Origin: Lactococcus nasutitermitis
Lineage (GTDB): Bacteria; Bacillota; Bacilli; Lactobacillales; Streptococcaceae
Assembly: GCF_018403765.1 (NCBI RefSeq)
Contig: NZ_BOVQ01000008.1
Span: 61,545-125,544 of the forward strand
Direction of reading: 5' to 3'
DNA: 64,000 nt
Part shown: positions 15,817 through 24,426 of the stretch, piece by piece
Numbering within the stretch: the first letter of the stretch is position 1
How the letters are laid out: each line of letters begins with the position of its first letter
Program-made: the position numbers and the translations under genes
The notes under the pieces: generated by a model
The model's input: the letters and a program-made list of their open reading frames with translations, nothing else
Databases searched by the model: none
What the model was told of the DNA's origin: nothing

Positions 15817-17178
15817 ATGAATAGATTGAGAGAAATATTTAAGAAAGATAAGCCACAAACAAATGCGCGCGTGATCACTTGGATTTTTATGCGTGTTTTT
15901 TTGGTTTTGACTGTTCTCAATATCTTTGTCATTTCAGCTGTGGTTGCTTTTAGTGGCTTGCAAATGCGGGAGGCAGAAGGTTCATCACTTTTGAGCTCTG
16001 TGCAAGAAGCAGCGAACGATGGAAATATTAACTGGCGAGAATTTGAATTGGCTGGCGATGATGGACAATGGGCGGATTATGTGCGCGTGACGCGGGCGAA
16101 TGGTGATATTGATATGAGCCACGGAACGGCAGACTTTTTAAAGTCAAATTGGCGTTTTCATTTAGATTATTTTCATTTGACGAATAATGGCATATTTTGG
16201 CATGATAGTACGACTTCTGACGGGATTACAGCAGAGTTGTGGCTGAATATTGATGCAGTTGTTGAGTCGGTAGCGCGGACAGTTGCAGCGATTATTCTTG
16301 TGATGTTGGCACTTTTTGTGGTGAGTATTTTCATGATTCGTAGGACATCTCGCAGACTGTCTGAACCCTTGGAAAATCTCGCAGAAGCGGCAAATTTAGC
16401 AGAAGACAAGAGTTTGCCAGTTCCTGAAAATCCCCAAGAAGTACATCAGTTGGCTTTGAATTTTAATCAACTTTTAGGACGACTTAACTTGAAAATTGAG
16501 CAGGAACAACAATTCGTCTCAGACGCTTCTCATGAACTCCGAACACCTGTTGCGGCTATTCGTGGACACGTGACTTTGCTCAAACGTCGTTGGAAAGAGC
16601 ATCCAGAGATAATTGAGGATTCGCTCAATTATATTGATGAGGAATCATTGCGTATGAAAAAACTCATCGAGGATTTACTGATGATTTCGCGAGGAAACCG
16701 AATGAAAACTGAAAAAGAAGAGATAGATTTGGCAATCGTTGCCGAGAAAATAACAGAAGATATCAAGCTGGCATTGCCTCAAAAAGTGAGTTTTGAGCTG
16801 AGTAATCATGAGGATAACAAAACAGAGGCTTTTCTTATCCATGCAGATAGAGCAGCAATTCAGCACATTATCATTGCTTTTTTGGAAAATGCAGGAAAAT
16901 ATGCACCTAAAGATACGAAAATCACTGTGAAACTCAAAAAAGTCGGTGATAGCATTGACTTGAGTGTGGCAGATGAAGGTACGGGTATTCCAGATGATGA
17001 AAAAGCACAAATTTTTGAACGTTTTTATCGGATTGATAAGTCGCGTTCAAGTGAAATTCCGGGAACAGGTTTGGGACTTGCGATTGCCAAACAGTACGCT
17101 GAGGCAAATGGCGCGTGGATTTTTGTCTCGGATAATTTACCATGTGGAAGTATCTTTCATTTAGTTTTTAGCAATTAA
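15817..17178 (+). CDS. Membrane sensor histidine kinase
   Basis: 453 residues. TM1 at about 22-47, an extracellular sensor of about 100 residues, TM2 at about 148-173, a HAMP segment (RRLSEPLENLAEAANLAEDK), the phospho-acceptor motif DASHELRTP with H239, then HATPase boxes N (FLENAGKYAP), G1 (VADEGTGIPDDE), F (ERFYRIDKSR) and G2 (GTGLGLAI). It phosphorylates the response regulator encoded just upstream. The sensor region shows no domain I recognise. TTTTTGACAGAA..CAAAAATTTT in the 37-bp gap before the gene is a degenerate member of the palindrome family. Confidence 0.95.
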   Translation: MNRLREIFKKDKPQTNARVITWIFMRVFLVLTVLNIFVISAVVAFSGLQMREAEGSSLLSSVQEAANDGNINWREFELAGDDGQWADYVRVTRANGDIDMSHGTADFLKSNWRFHLDYFHLTNNGIFWHDSTTSDGITAELWLNIDAVVESVARTVAAIILVMLALFVVSIFMIRRTSRRLSEPLENLAEAANLAEDKSLPVPENPQEVHQLALNFNQLLGRLNLKIEQEQQFVSDASHELRTPVAAIRGHVTLLKRRWKEHPEIIEDSLNYIDEESLRMKKLIEDLLMISRGNRMKTEKEEIDLAIVAEKITEDIKLALPQKVSFELSNHEDNKTEAFLIHADRAAIQHIIIAFLENAGKYAPKDTKITVKLKKVGDSIDLSVADEGTGIPDDEKAQIFERFYRIDKSRSSEIPGTGLGLAIAKQYAEANGAWIFVSDNLPCGSIFHLVFSN

Positions 17179-17192
17179 AAATGGAGAAAAAA

Positions 17193-17843
17193 ATGTCTAA
17201 AAAAATTTCTTATAGTGTGGGAAGTCTGGCGCTGATATTATTTTTATTAGTCGCTGTTTGGGTGAAGATGAAAGGAACGACAGCGCCAATTGCTTTTGAT
17301 AGTTCTATCCAAAAGTTTGCATATCATTTACAAAGTTCACACGCTTTGACACGGTTTTTCAGTGATTATACGGGTTTTTTCGGGGATATGACAGGTTATA
17401 TTACCGCAGGAGTTGTGATACTTGCTCTGTTTGTGCTAGGAGAACGTGTGGGCGCTGTTTATTTTGCTCTATTGGCGGCTTTTTCGACAGTTGTGAATGA
17501 GCTGATAAAGCATTTTATACATCGTATACGTCCTGATACGCATCGTGTGCTGGGATTTGCCCATCAAAGTGGCTTTAGTTTTGCGAGCGGTCATTCATTG
17601 TTTGCAACGATATTGTTTGGCAGTTTGCTCCTGATTTTGTGGCGCTATCTAAAGTCATCTCCTGCGAGGTTGAGCCTTATTATCGGAGCAATTTTTCTGA
17701 CTTTGCTCGTCATGTTTTCGCGGATTTTTGTTGGTGTACATTATCCGACAGATACAGTCGCAGGTTTCCTTGAAGGCTTAGTATTTCTAACTTTTAGCGC
17801 TCCTACTTTTGTAAAATATAATCAAAAATATCATCAGTCCTGA
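17193..17843 (+). CDS. PAP2-family membrane phosphatase
   Basis: 216 residues. I take the second ATG (17193) because GGAG at 17183-17186 is ideally placed for it; an earlier ATG at 17181 adds four residues. Catalytic motifs of the PAP2/phosphatidic-acid phosphatase family are all present: KHFIHRIRP (motif 1), FASGH (motif 2), SRIFVGVHYPTD (motif 3), with about five to six membrane helices. Likely substrates are lipid phosphates such as undecaprenyl pyrophosphate (family knowledge). Third gene of the two-component operon, so lipid-carrier recycling may be part of that system's output. Its end overlaps the convergent parB gene by 10 bp. Confidence 0.9.
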   Translation: MSKKISYSVGSLALILFLLVAVWVKMKGTTAPIAFDSSIQKFAYHLQSSHALTRFFSDYTGFFGDMTGYITAGVVILALFVLGERVGAVYFALLAAFSTVVNELIKHFIHRIRPDTHRVLGFAHQSGFSFASGHSLFATILFGSLLLILWRYLKSSPARLSLIIGAIFLTLLVMFSRIFVGVHYPTDTVAGFLEGLVFLTFSAPTFVKYNQKYHQS

Positions 17844-17853
17844 TGATATTTTT
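17823..17853. terminator. Bidirectional terminator overlapping both stop codons
   Basis: AAAAATATCATCAG and CTGATGATATTTTT form a 14-bp stem; both convergent genes (PAP2, parB) end within it. Confidence 0.85.
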
Positions 17854-18640
17854 TTAAAAGTTTTGTGAGTTCTTCGAGTTCGTCAAGACTGTCAAAACTG
17901 ACCGAAAGCGTGCCTTGATACTGTTTGTTTGCCTTTATTTTTACTGACTTTCCGAGAATTTTTATCAATTCATGTTCTCTTTCTTCGATAAAAATATTTT
18001 TGTCTATTTTGGACGCTTTATTCTGCTTGCTACTTTTTTTGTAAATCAAATCCTCCAGTTGACGAACACTCAGATTGTCAGTAGTAATGCGAGCTGCCAG
18101 ATTTTTCTGACGGATTTTATTTTTTTCAGCAAGCAAGGTACGTCCATGAGCCAGCGAAATTTTTCCTGTTGAGACTTGCTGTAAAATGCTTTCTGGCAAG
18201 TCCAAAATACGGAGTAAATTTGAGACATAAGAACGTGATTTCCCTAGACTTTGTGCGACTTCGTCATGAGTTAGACCCAATTTTTCTGTCAAAAGTGATA
18301 AGCTCCGCGCTTCCTCAACAGTATTTAAATCTTCACGTTGAAGATTTTCCAAAATGGACAAAGTCATCATCTTTTCATCAGAATAGTCACGAATGATTGC
18401 TGGAATAGTTGATTGCTTGGCGATTTGTGAAGCAAGAAAACGGCGCTCACCAGCGAGAAGTTCATAGCCAACGAGTGCTGATTTTCGCACGATAATCGGC
18501 TGTAAAACCCCATTTTCTTGAATAGAATTGGCAAGCTCAGCCAATTTTTTTTCATCAAATGCCAAACGAGGTTGATAAGGATTTTTTACAATGTCGGAAA
18601 TTTTTAATTCTACAATTTTTTCTGTCATTTTTTCTTTCAT
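17834..18640 (-). CDS. parB: Chromosome partitioning protein ParB
   Basis: 268 residues. N-terminal ParB domain with LVGYELLAGERRFLAS (the arginine patch GERRF that binds and hydrolyses CTP) and the ENLQREDLNTVEEA segment; a central helix-turn-helix THDEVAQSLGKSRSYVSNLLRIL that recognises parS; a Lys/Glu-rich linker and C-terminal dimerisation segment. No parA is adjacent. Length and order are typical of streptococcal/lactococcal ParB. A near-consensus parS site is found 13 kb away inside relA (32070-32085). Start MKEKMTEKI at 18640 or MTEKI at 18628; ribosome site weak for both. Confidence 0.95.
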   Translation of the reverse strand: MKEKMTEKIVELKISDIVKNPYQPRLAFDEKKLAELANSIQENGVLQPIIVRKSALVGYELLAGERRFLASQIAKQSTIPAIIRDYSDEKMMTLSILENLQREDLNTVEEARSLSLLTEKLGLTHDEVAQSLGKSRSYVSNLLRILDLPESILQQVSTGKISLAHGRTLLAEKNKIRQKNLAARITTDNLSVRQLEDLIYKKSSKQNKASKIDKNIFIEEREHELIKILGKSVKIKANKQYQGTLSVSFDSLDELEELTKLLKKYHQD

Positions 18641-18647
18641 GTTTTTT

Positions 18648-18661
18648 TGACAGAACTGTCA
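18648..18661. repeat. TGACAG palindrome, exact copy
   Basis: Seven bases upstream of parB, with seven T and seven A flanks. Confidence 0.9.
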
Positions 18662-18671
18662 AAAAAATTTG

Positions 18672-18704
18672 TAAGGTTTACATAGTTTACAGGTTGTGTA
18701 AACT
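18672..18704. repeat. TTTACA/TGTAAA inverted repeats
   Basis: GGTTTACA, GTTTACA and TGTAAAC in 33 bp between rarA and parB; related clusters are at 20031-20060 and 30645-30676. Confidence 0.5.
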
Positions 18705-18709
18705 TGTTT

Positions 18710-19969
18710 TTAATCATTTTTTTGCTCATCAATCCACTGTTTTCGCAGATGAAGTGCTTTTTCATATTTTCCCATATCATCAGGGCGGAAATAATCAGCG
18801 TCCAGTAATTTATCTGGTAAATATTGCTGATTGACCCAATGATTTGGGAAATTGTGTGCATATTGATAATCCACAGAACGTCCCAAATCTTTCGCCCCAG
18901 CATAATGTCCATCTTGCAAATGCGCTGGTACAGGTAGATTTCCATATTTTCCAAGGTCAGCAAGGGCTTCGTCCATCGCGACATAAGCCGCATTTGACTT
19001 AGGAGACAAAGCCAAATCAATCACGATATTGGCAATAGGAATTCGTGCTTCGGGGAAACCGAGTTTTTCCGCCGCTTGCAGGGCTAAAACAGTATGCAAA
19101 GCAGCATCAGGATTTGCCAAACCGATATCTTCGTAAGCCATGACTGTCAGTCGGCGCGCAAGACTTTGCAAATCTCCGCCCTCAACCAAACGCGCTGCAT
19201 AGTGTAAACTTGCATTGACATCAGAACCGCGAATGGACTTTTGCAAAGCAGATAGCAAATCATAGTGTGCATCACCATCTTTGTCAAATGTGGTTGCACG
19301 GCGCTGTAAACTATTTTCCATATCATCAAGTGTCACATGATTGTTCTTAGACGAGAGAACAGCAAGCTCTAAAGCATTGTAAACCGCACGTAAATCTCCA
19401 TTTGTCGAATGCACGAGAAAATAAAGGGCTTCTTCGTCCAACTTGACTTCGAGATTAAATCCACGTTCTTTATCCTGTAAAGCAAGGTTGACAGCTTTTT
19501 CCAAATCCTCTGCTTCCAAAGGTTTCAACTCAAAAATCTGAACACGAGAACGAATGGCAGGAACAACTGAAAAATAAGGATTTTCGGTCGTCGCACCAAT
19601 TAAAATAATCTGGCCATTTTCTAAAAGTGGCAGTAGGAAATCCTGTTTTGGCTTGTCCAAACGGTGGATTTCGTCAAGGAGCAAAACAAGTTGTCCAGAA
19701 AATTCCGCTTCTGCCGCAATTTCTTGCAGACGTTTTTTTGTATCTGTGGTCGCATTAAAGGTACGAAAAGCCGCATTCATTGTCCCTGCAATCGCTGAGG
19801 CAATCGACGTTTTCCCAATTCCTGGCGGGCCATAGAGAATCATCGACGTCAAAAGTTGTGTTTCCACCATCCGCCGAATAATTTTCCCTTCTCCAACAAG
19901 ATGACTTTGTCCAATGATTTCATCAATATTTCGCGGTCGCATTCGCCGTGCAAGATTTTGTTGTGACAT
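18710..19969 (-). CDS. rarA: Replication-associated recombination ATPase RarA (MgsA)
   Basis: 419 residues. AAA+ core with Walker A GPPGIGKTS, Walker B LLLDEIHRLDKPKQD, sensor 1 GATTENPYF, and a C-terminal MgsA/tetramerisation part (SLHYAARLVEGGDLQSLARRL, IANIVIDLALSPKSNAAY). RarA acts at stalled replication forks together with SSB. Ribosome site GGAGG 8 bases before ATG. It precedes parB on the same strand, separated by repeats. Confidence 0.95.
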   Translation of the reverse strand: MSQQNLARRMRPRNIDEIIGQSHLVGEGKIIRRMVETQLLTSMILYGPPGIGKTSIASAIAGTMNAAFRTFNATTDTKKRLQEIAAEAEFSGQLVLLLDEIHRLDKPKQDFLLPLLENGQIILIGATTENPYFSVVPAIRSRVQIFELKPLEAEDLEKAVNLALQDKERGFNLEVKLDEEALYFLVHSTNGDLRAVYNALELAVLSSKNNHVTLDDMENSLQRRATTFDKDGDAHYDLLSALQKSIRGSDVNASLHYAARLVEGGDLQSLARRLTVMAYEDIGLANPDAALHTVLALQAAEKLGFPEARIPIANIVIDLALSPKSNAAYVAMDEALADLGKYGNLPVPAHLQDGHYAGAKDLGRSVDYQYAHNFPNHWVNQQYLPDKLLDADYFRPDDMGKYEKALHLRKQWIDEQKND

Positions 19970-20030
19970 TTTTCCTCCGTAAATATAGTTGACAGCTTAA
20001 ATGCTTGCAAATAAAGCTTTTTTCATATGG

Positions 20031-20060
20031 TGTAAACTTATTTGTAAATCAAATTTACAG
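20031..20060. repeat. TTTACA/TGTAAA inverted repeats
   Basis: TGTAAAC, then TGTAAATCAAATTTACA, overlapping the stop codon of the acetyltransferase gene at 20055. Confidence 0.45.
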
Positions 20061-20528
20061 ATAATAAGCATAAATCAAATCATCAACATAAGCTCCATTG
20101 ATTAAAAATTCCTTGTGCAAAGCAGCTTCTTGTACAAAACCCAAATGCTCATACAGTTGAATAGCTGTGGGATTGCTTGAAAGAACGTTCATCGTAATCT
20201 TCAAAGCATTTTCAGCGCGCGCTTCAGAAAATAAAGCATGAATAAGTGCTGTCCCAACACCGTGGCTTCGGTATTTTTCCACAGTAACTAAGCCAAAAGT
20301 AAGCACGTGCTGACCAAATTCGGACGCGTGCCGTGGGCCATAATCCAAAAAACCAAGAATTTCGTCATTTTCTACAGCCAGCAAATAAGTTGTGCCTTTG
20401 AGGATTTTTTGCATGATAGACTCAGCACTACTGTTCATAAGATGTGGTGTGGCGTTGAGTGTCCAATTTAGATTTTCCAAGTTGGCAATTTCGGCAAAGT
20501 CGCGTGGTTCTATTTTTCTGATTTCCAT
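20055..20528 (-). CDS. GNAT-family N-acetyltransferase
   Basis: 157 residues with the GNAT fold: beta-strands around LLAVENDEILGFLDYG, the acetyl-CoA pyrophosphate loop VEKYRSHGVGTALI (R/Q-x-x-G-x-G/A pattern), and the C-terminal NPTAIQLYEHLGFV motif. The acceptor is unknown; proteins of this subgroup acetylate amines, including ribosomal or peptide N-termini. Ribosome site AAGAGA before ATG. Monocistronic, divergent from the DUF3013 gene. Confidence 0.85.
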   Translation of the reverse strand: MEIRKIEPRDFAEIANLENLNWTLNATPHLMNSSAESIMQKILKGTTYLLAVENDEILGFLDYGPRHASEFGQHVLTFGLVTVEKYRSHGVGTALIHALFSEARAENALKITMNVLSSNPTAIQLYEHLGFVQEAALHKEFLINGAYVDDLIYAYYL

Positions 20529-20615
20529 AAATTCTCTTTCTTGAAAATGTAATGCTAGCTCTATTTTAACACTTTTTTATGGTAAAATTGAAGAAAGATT
20601 ATAAAGGAGCAAAAA

Positions 20616-21083
20616 ATGGCAAAACACGGCTTTTTAGACATTTTAGACGAAGAACTCGAAAAAAATTTTAATTATGATTATGAAATCAACTGGGACAAAC
20701 GCAATTTTGCAGTAGAAATCAGCTTTTTACTGGAAGCGGAAAATGTACAGCATATTGCGCTGACAGATGCTGAAGGTGTTGAATCTGACGAAAATATCAT
20801 TTATGAGGACAGTATTATTTTTTACAATCCTGTCAAAAGTCATTTTGATTCCGAAGATTATTTGACAGCTATTTCCTATCCTGAAAAAGGCTTGTCGCGT
20901 GAGTTTCTAGCCTATTTTACAGAATATTTACAAGAAACAGTTGACACCGGAATGGACGATTTGATAGATTTTTTGACAGACGACAGCGCCGAAGAATTTT
21001 CTATCAACTGGGACAATGAAAAGTTTTTGACAGAACTGTCAAAAATTTCAGAGACAGAATTTTTCAAATATCCGAGGTATTGA
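20616..21083 (+). CDS. DUF3013-like acidic cytoplasmic protein
   Basis: 155 residues, strongly acidic, no signal or membrane segment. The start MAKHGFLDILDEELEKNFNYDYEINWD matches what I recall of the DUF3013 family of streptococci and lactococci, whose function is unknown. AAAGGAG precedes ATG. The gene ends two bases before the frameshifted acetyltransferase gene and is probably co-transcribed with it. An exact TGACAG palindrome inside the gene encodes FLTELSKIS near the C-terminus. Confidence 0.8.
   Translation: MAKHGFLDILDEELEKNFNYDYEINWDKRNFAVEISFLLEAENVQHIALTDAEGVESDENIIYEDSIIFYNPVKSHFDSEDYLTAISYPEKGLSREFLAYFTEYLQETVDTGMDDLIDFLTDDSAEEFSINWDNEKFLTELSKISETEFFKYPRY
21028..21041. repeat. 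TGACAG palindrome inside the DUF3013-like gene
   Basis: Exact core with full T5/A5 flanks, read as LTELSK. Confidence 0.9.
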
Positions 21084-21084
21084 G

Positions 21085-21548
21085 TTGAAAATTGAGCGGA
21101 TTTTTGACAGCTCAGAAAAATCACGACTGACGGCACAGATTTTACGCCAATTACCTGACTGGTTCGGTATTGAAGAGGCATTGACAGATTATATTTCTGC
21201 TGTTTCGGACAAAATGTTTTTCGCTGCCTTTGATGCTGAAAAGTGTTTAGGATTTTTTGCAGGAGAAATTCATTATGAACGAACAGGTGAGATTTATCTC
21301 TGCGGGATTTTGCCAGAATTTCATGGAAATGGCTTAGGGACAAAGCTTTATCAAAAACTAGAAAAAGCATTTTTCCAGCAAAATTGTGACACAGTTGTCG
21401 TGAAAACATTAGCAGTCAACGTCAAAATGAAAATTATGCCAAAACACGTCAGTTTTATAAAAAAATGGGCTTTACAGAAGTCCTTGATTTACCAGAACTT
21501 TGGGGTACAGAAAATCCCTGCTTGTTGATGGCAAAAAGAATAAAATAA
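21085..21548 (+). pseudogene. GNAT acetyltransferase with a frameshift
   Basis: From a TTG start the frame encodes an acetyltransferase (LPEFHGNGLGTKLYQKLEKAF is the CoA loop) up to about 21410, then drifts into unrelated sequence ending at 21528. One base inserted after ACATTA at 21410 restores the expected GNAT C-terminus NENYAKTRQFYKKMGFTEV..LPELWGTENPCLLMAK, ending at 21548. This points to a one-base deletion. It could be a true pseudogene or a sequencing error. Located between DUF3013 and the ABC-F gene in the same direction. Confidence 0.8.
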
Positions 21549-21566
21549 GAAAAGAATAAATAAAAA

Positions 21567-23120
21567 ATGAGTATATTAGAAGTAAAAAACCTCTCGCACG
21601 GTTTCGGTGACCGCGCGATTTTTGAAGATGTCAGTTTCCGCCTGCTCAAAGGCGAGCATATCGGATTTGTCGGCGCCAATGGCGAAGGTAAATCAACCTT
21701 CATGAGCATCATCACAGGAACGCTTGTGCCTGATGAAGGAAAGGTCACTTGGTCGAAAAAACACCGTGTCGGCTACATGGATCAGCACGCTGCGCTTGGA
21801 AAAGGGAAAACGACGCGCGAAGCACTGGCAGAAGCCTTTCAGTACCTTTTTGACATTGAAGCAGAAATCAACGATACTTACATGAAAATGGCAGAAATGT
21901 CAGAAGACGAGATGAATGCAGCCCTAGAAAATGTCGGTGAGCTTCAAGAAGAACTGGACAATGGCGATTTCTATCTGATTGATGCTAAAGTTGAAGAAAC
22001 TGCGCGCGGACTTGGGTTGACAAACTTGCTTGATAAAGATGTCGCCGACCTTTCAGGCGGACAACGTACCAAAATCCTGCTCGGCAAACTTCTGCTGGAA
22101 AAGCCAGACATCTTACTCTTAGACGAGCCAACAAACTACTTGGACGAAGAACACATTTTCTGGTTAAAAAATTATCTGAAAAACTATGAAAATGCCTTTA
22201 TTTTGATTTCCCACGATGTCGCCTTTATGGACGAAGTGGTCAATATCATCTATCATGTGCATGGTCTCGGAATTACACGTTATAGTATGGGCTACGCTGA
22301 TTTTGAACGTGTTTTTGAAGAAAAAAAAGCACAGCTTGAAGCCTTGCATAATGCTCAAGTTGCCGAACAAGCCAAGCTCAAAGATTTCATTGCCCGTAAA
22401 AAAGCCAATGTTGCAACGTCTGGACAGGCAAAAGCCCGCGAGAAGAAACTTGCGAAAATGGAAATTATCGAAACGATTTCTGAAAAACCAAAACCACATT
22501 TTGATTTTCAATTTAGCCGAAAACCTAGCCGTCTCGTTTTTGAAGCAAAAGACTTAGTCATCGGATACAGCGAACCTTTATCCTCCAAAATCAATCTCAA
22601 AGTTGAATCTGGACAAAAAATTGCCTTTGTCGGCTCCAACGGTATCGGGAAATCAACTCTGTTGAAAAGTCTGATGGGCTTAATTCCCAGCCTTTCAGGA
22701 GAAGTGGAAAAAGGAAATTTCCAAGATATTGCTTATTATGAGCAAGAAATCAAAAATCCCTCACAAAAAACGGTATTGGACGATTTGTGGGACGAATATC
22801 CCGGATGGAATCAAGCAGAACTGCGTGGCGCACTAGCTCGCGTTGGTTTAACAGCAAAACAAATCGAATCTCGCGTTTACGTCCTTTCAGGTGGTGAACA
22901 AGCCAAACTCCGCTTTGCCAAACTGATGAATACCGAATCCAACATCCTCATCTTGGACGAACCAACCAATCATCTGGATGTTGATGCAAAAGATGAACTC
23001 AAGCGCGCCCTTAGTGACTATCCCGGCACGATTTTAATGGTTAGCCACGAACCTGAGTTTTACGAAGGACTTGTCAATGAAGTGATAAATTGTGAAGAAT
23101 GGACGACGAGAGTGTTGTAA
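21567..23120 (+). CDS. ABC-F family ATPase
   Basis: 517 residues, two ATP-binding cassettes, no membrane domain. Both cassettes are intact: Walker A GANGEGKST and GSNGIGKST, signatures LSGGQ and LSGGE, Walker B ILLLDEPTNYLD and ILILDEPTNHLD. The linker has a basic ATSGQAKAREKKLAKME segment. ABC-F proteins bind the ribosomal E site and modulate translation or antibiotic sensitivity; the subgroup cannot be set from motifs. Followed after one base by a small gene beginning with GTG, then by the Rgg regulator with overlap, so the three are probably one operon. Confidence 0.9.
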   Translation: MSILEVKNLSHGFGDRAIFEDVSFRLLKGEHIGFVGANGEGKSTFMSIITGTLVPDEGKVTWSKKHRVGYMDQHAALGKGKTTREALAEAFQYLFDIEAEINDTYMKMAEMSEDEMNAALENVGELQEELDNGDFYLIDAKVEETARGLGLTNLLDKDVADLSGGQRTKILLGKLLLEKPDILLLDEPTNYLDEEHIFWLKNYLKNYENAFILISHDVAFMDEVVNIIYHVHGLGITRYSMGYADFERVFEEKKAQLEALHNAQVAEQAKLKDFIARKKANVATSGQAKAREKKLAKMEIIETISEKPKPHFDFQFSRKPSRLVFEAKDLVIGYSEPLSSKINLKVESGQKIAFVGSNGIGKSTLLKSLMGLIPSLSGEVEKGNFQDIAYYEQEIKNPSQKTVLDDLWDEYPGWNQAELRGALARVGLTAKQIESRVYVLSGGEQAKLRFAKLMNTESNILILDEPTNHLDVDAKDELKRALSDYPGTILMVSHEPEFYEGLVNEVINCEEWTTRVL

Positions 23121-23121
23121 G

Positions 23122-23409
23122 GTGAGTGAACATCGTTTACCTTGGGAAAATCCACAGCAAAACTATAACATCACTCTAGCAAAACGTCGTTCGGAGCGCC
23201 GTTATCGAACTTTACAACTAGCAAAAACCTTGCGTGTGTTGTTGACAGATTTTAAAAGTCTCAAAGTCGAGAAGTTCAATGCAGAAATTGTCAATCAGAT
23301 AGAACAACTCGAAAAGAACGCAGATTTCATAGATGAAGAAGAATTTTCAGCAGCGAAAAAATACGTCTCAAAAATGAAAAGAGAACTCGGCAAATGGAAA
23401 CAAGCCTAA
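23122..23409 (+). CDS. Small basic/helical protein, unknown function
   Basis: 95 residues from the GTG at 23122 (VSEHRLPWENPQQNY); a longer form from 23092 would overlap the ABC-F gene. Contains an Arg-rich helix (LAKRRSERRYRTLQLAKTLRVLL) and a charged helical tail. No cysteine pair, signal peptide or membrane segment. It starts one base after the ABC-F stop and ends 16 bp inside the Rgg gene, suggesting translational coupling. Not recognised. Confidence 0.6.
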   Translation: MSEHRLPWENPQQNYNITLAKRRSERRYRTLQLAKTLRVLLTDFKSLKVEKFNAEIVNQIEQLEKNADFIDEEEFSAAKKYVSKMKRELGKWKQA

Positions 23410-24233
23410 ACGCAATCAAAGAAAGAATCTTATATAGCAAAGCATTTCAACTCGTTCGCCACCAAAAGAACATCAAAACGACCGCTTTTGAATCGCTTGG
23501 CGTTGATAACTCGGTCATTTCTCGATTTGAAAATGGTAAAACGCTGATGGGAATTGATAAGATTGATGCTTGCCTGCAGGAAATGCACACCAGTCTTCGA
23601 GAATACGAATATATGGTCAACGGTTTTGCTGAGGATACGCTTGAAGAAGCCTTTCATGAGCTGGAAAGTGCCTACTATGAAAATAATGAAACAAAAATCA
23701 GAAGTATTCAAAAAGAATATCGCAATGAGCGTTTAATCTATCTGAGTGCAAAAGCAATACTGGATGGATTGACAGAAGCTGAGCAAGAGATTATTTATGA
23801 AGACTACTCACAGATTGAAAGTTTAGGCTATGCAGAACTTTCGGCTTTTGCTCTCATCATTGAACACATGGCAACCGACATGATTATGGATATGATGGAT
23901 AACTTCTGGGATAAAAACACCGCCTATTATAAAATCTTTTCTTACAGAAGAAAGTTACTGCAAGGCTCACATCGTGCAGCACTAGAGCTAAGTCGGCGAG
24001 GAGAGAAAAAATATGCAAAACTCGTTCTTGATGTCACAGCAGGGATTTTGCATGAACGAGATATTTTTTCAAAAACCATGCACCTTTTCAGCGTTGGTTA
24101 CTATCTTTATCGTTTTGAAAATGTAGAAAAAGGCAAGAAAAAAATGAATTTTGCCCTCCAAGTCTTTGAAGAAGTAGAGAGTTACCGCTTGTTGGGCGCT
24201 TATCAACGCTTTTATAAAGAAACTGTCAAATAA
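23394..24233 (+). CDS. Rgg/GadR/MutR-family transcriptional regulator
   Basis: 279 residues. N-terminal helix-turn-helix (FESLGVDNSVISRFENGKTLMGIDKIDACLQEM) followed by a long all-helical, TPR-like domain characteristic of Rgg regulators, which bind short peptide pheromones or act as stand-alone activators. No obvious pheromone gene (a very short hydrophobic peptide) is seen nearby. The next transcription unit, with a good -10 but weak -35, encodes a secreted protein and an ABC exporter and is the likely target. A perfect terminator (24232-24259) follows. Confidence 0.9.
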   Translation: METSLNAIKERILYSKAFQLVRHQKNIKTTAFESLGVDNSVISRFENGKTLMGIDKIDACLQEMHTSLREYEYMVNGFAEDTLEEAFHELESAYYENNETKIRSIQKEYRNERLIYLSAKAILDGLTEAEQEIIYEDYSQIESLGYAELSAFALIIEHMATDMIMDMMDNFWDKNTAYYKIFSYRRKLLQGSHRAALELSRRGEKKYAKLVLDVTAGILHERDIFSKTMHLFSVGYYLYRFENVEKGKKKMNFALQVFEEVESYRLLGAYQRFYKETVK

Positions 24234-24259
24234 AAATTCTGCAAATTTGCAGAATTTTT
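24232..24259. terminator. Terminator after the Rgg gene
   Basis: AAAAATTCTGCAAA and TTTGCAGAATTTTT form a perfect 14-bp palindromic stem. Confidence 0.85.
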
Positions 24260-24281
24260 AAATACCCACTTTTTTGCGTGA

Positions 24282-24287
24282 TATAAT
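24282..24287 (+). promoter_or_regulatory. -10 box upstream of the secreted-protein gene
   Basis: TATAAT without a recognisable -35, as expected for an activator-dependent promoter; Rgg control is inferred from position. Confidence 0.45.
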
Positions 24288-24426
24288 AAGACTATGGAAT
24301 ACAAAACACATAGAAAACTTGCAAGAATTCTATTGTCACAACATTGCTAGTATGAATAGAAGACTTCAAAATTTTATTCATACCTTTGTCAGGAAAAATC
24401 TGATTAGAAATTTTGGAGAAAATGTT

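Noticed and set aside
24295..24351. 18-codon ORF (MEYKTHRKLARILLSQHC) as an Rgg pheromone
   Set aside because: No ribosome site, basic rather than hydrophobic, and it lies within the untranslated leader of the secreted-protein gene.
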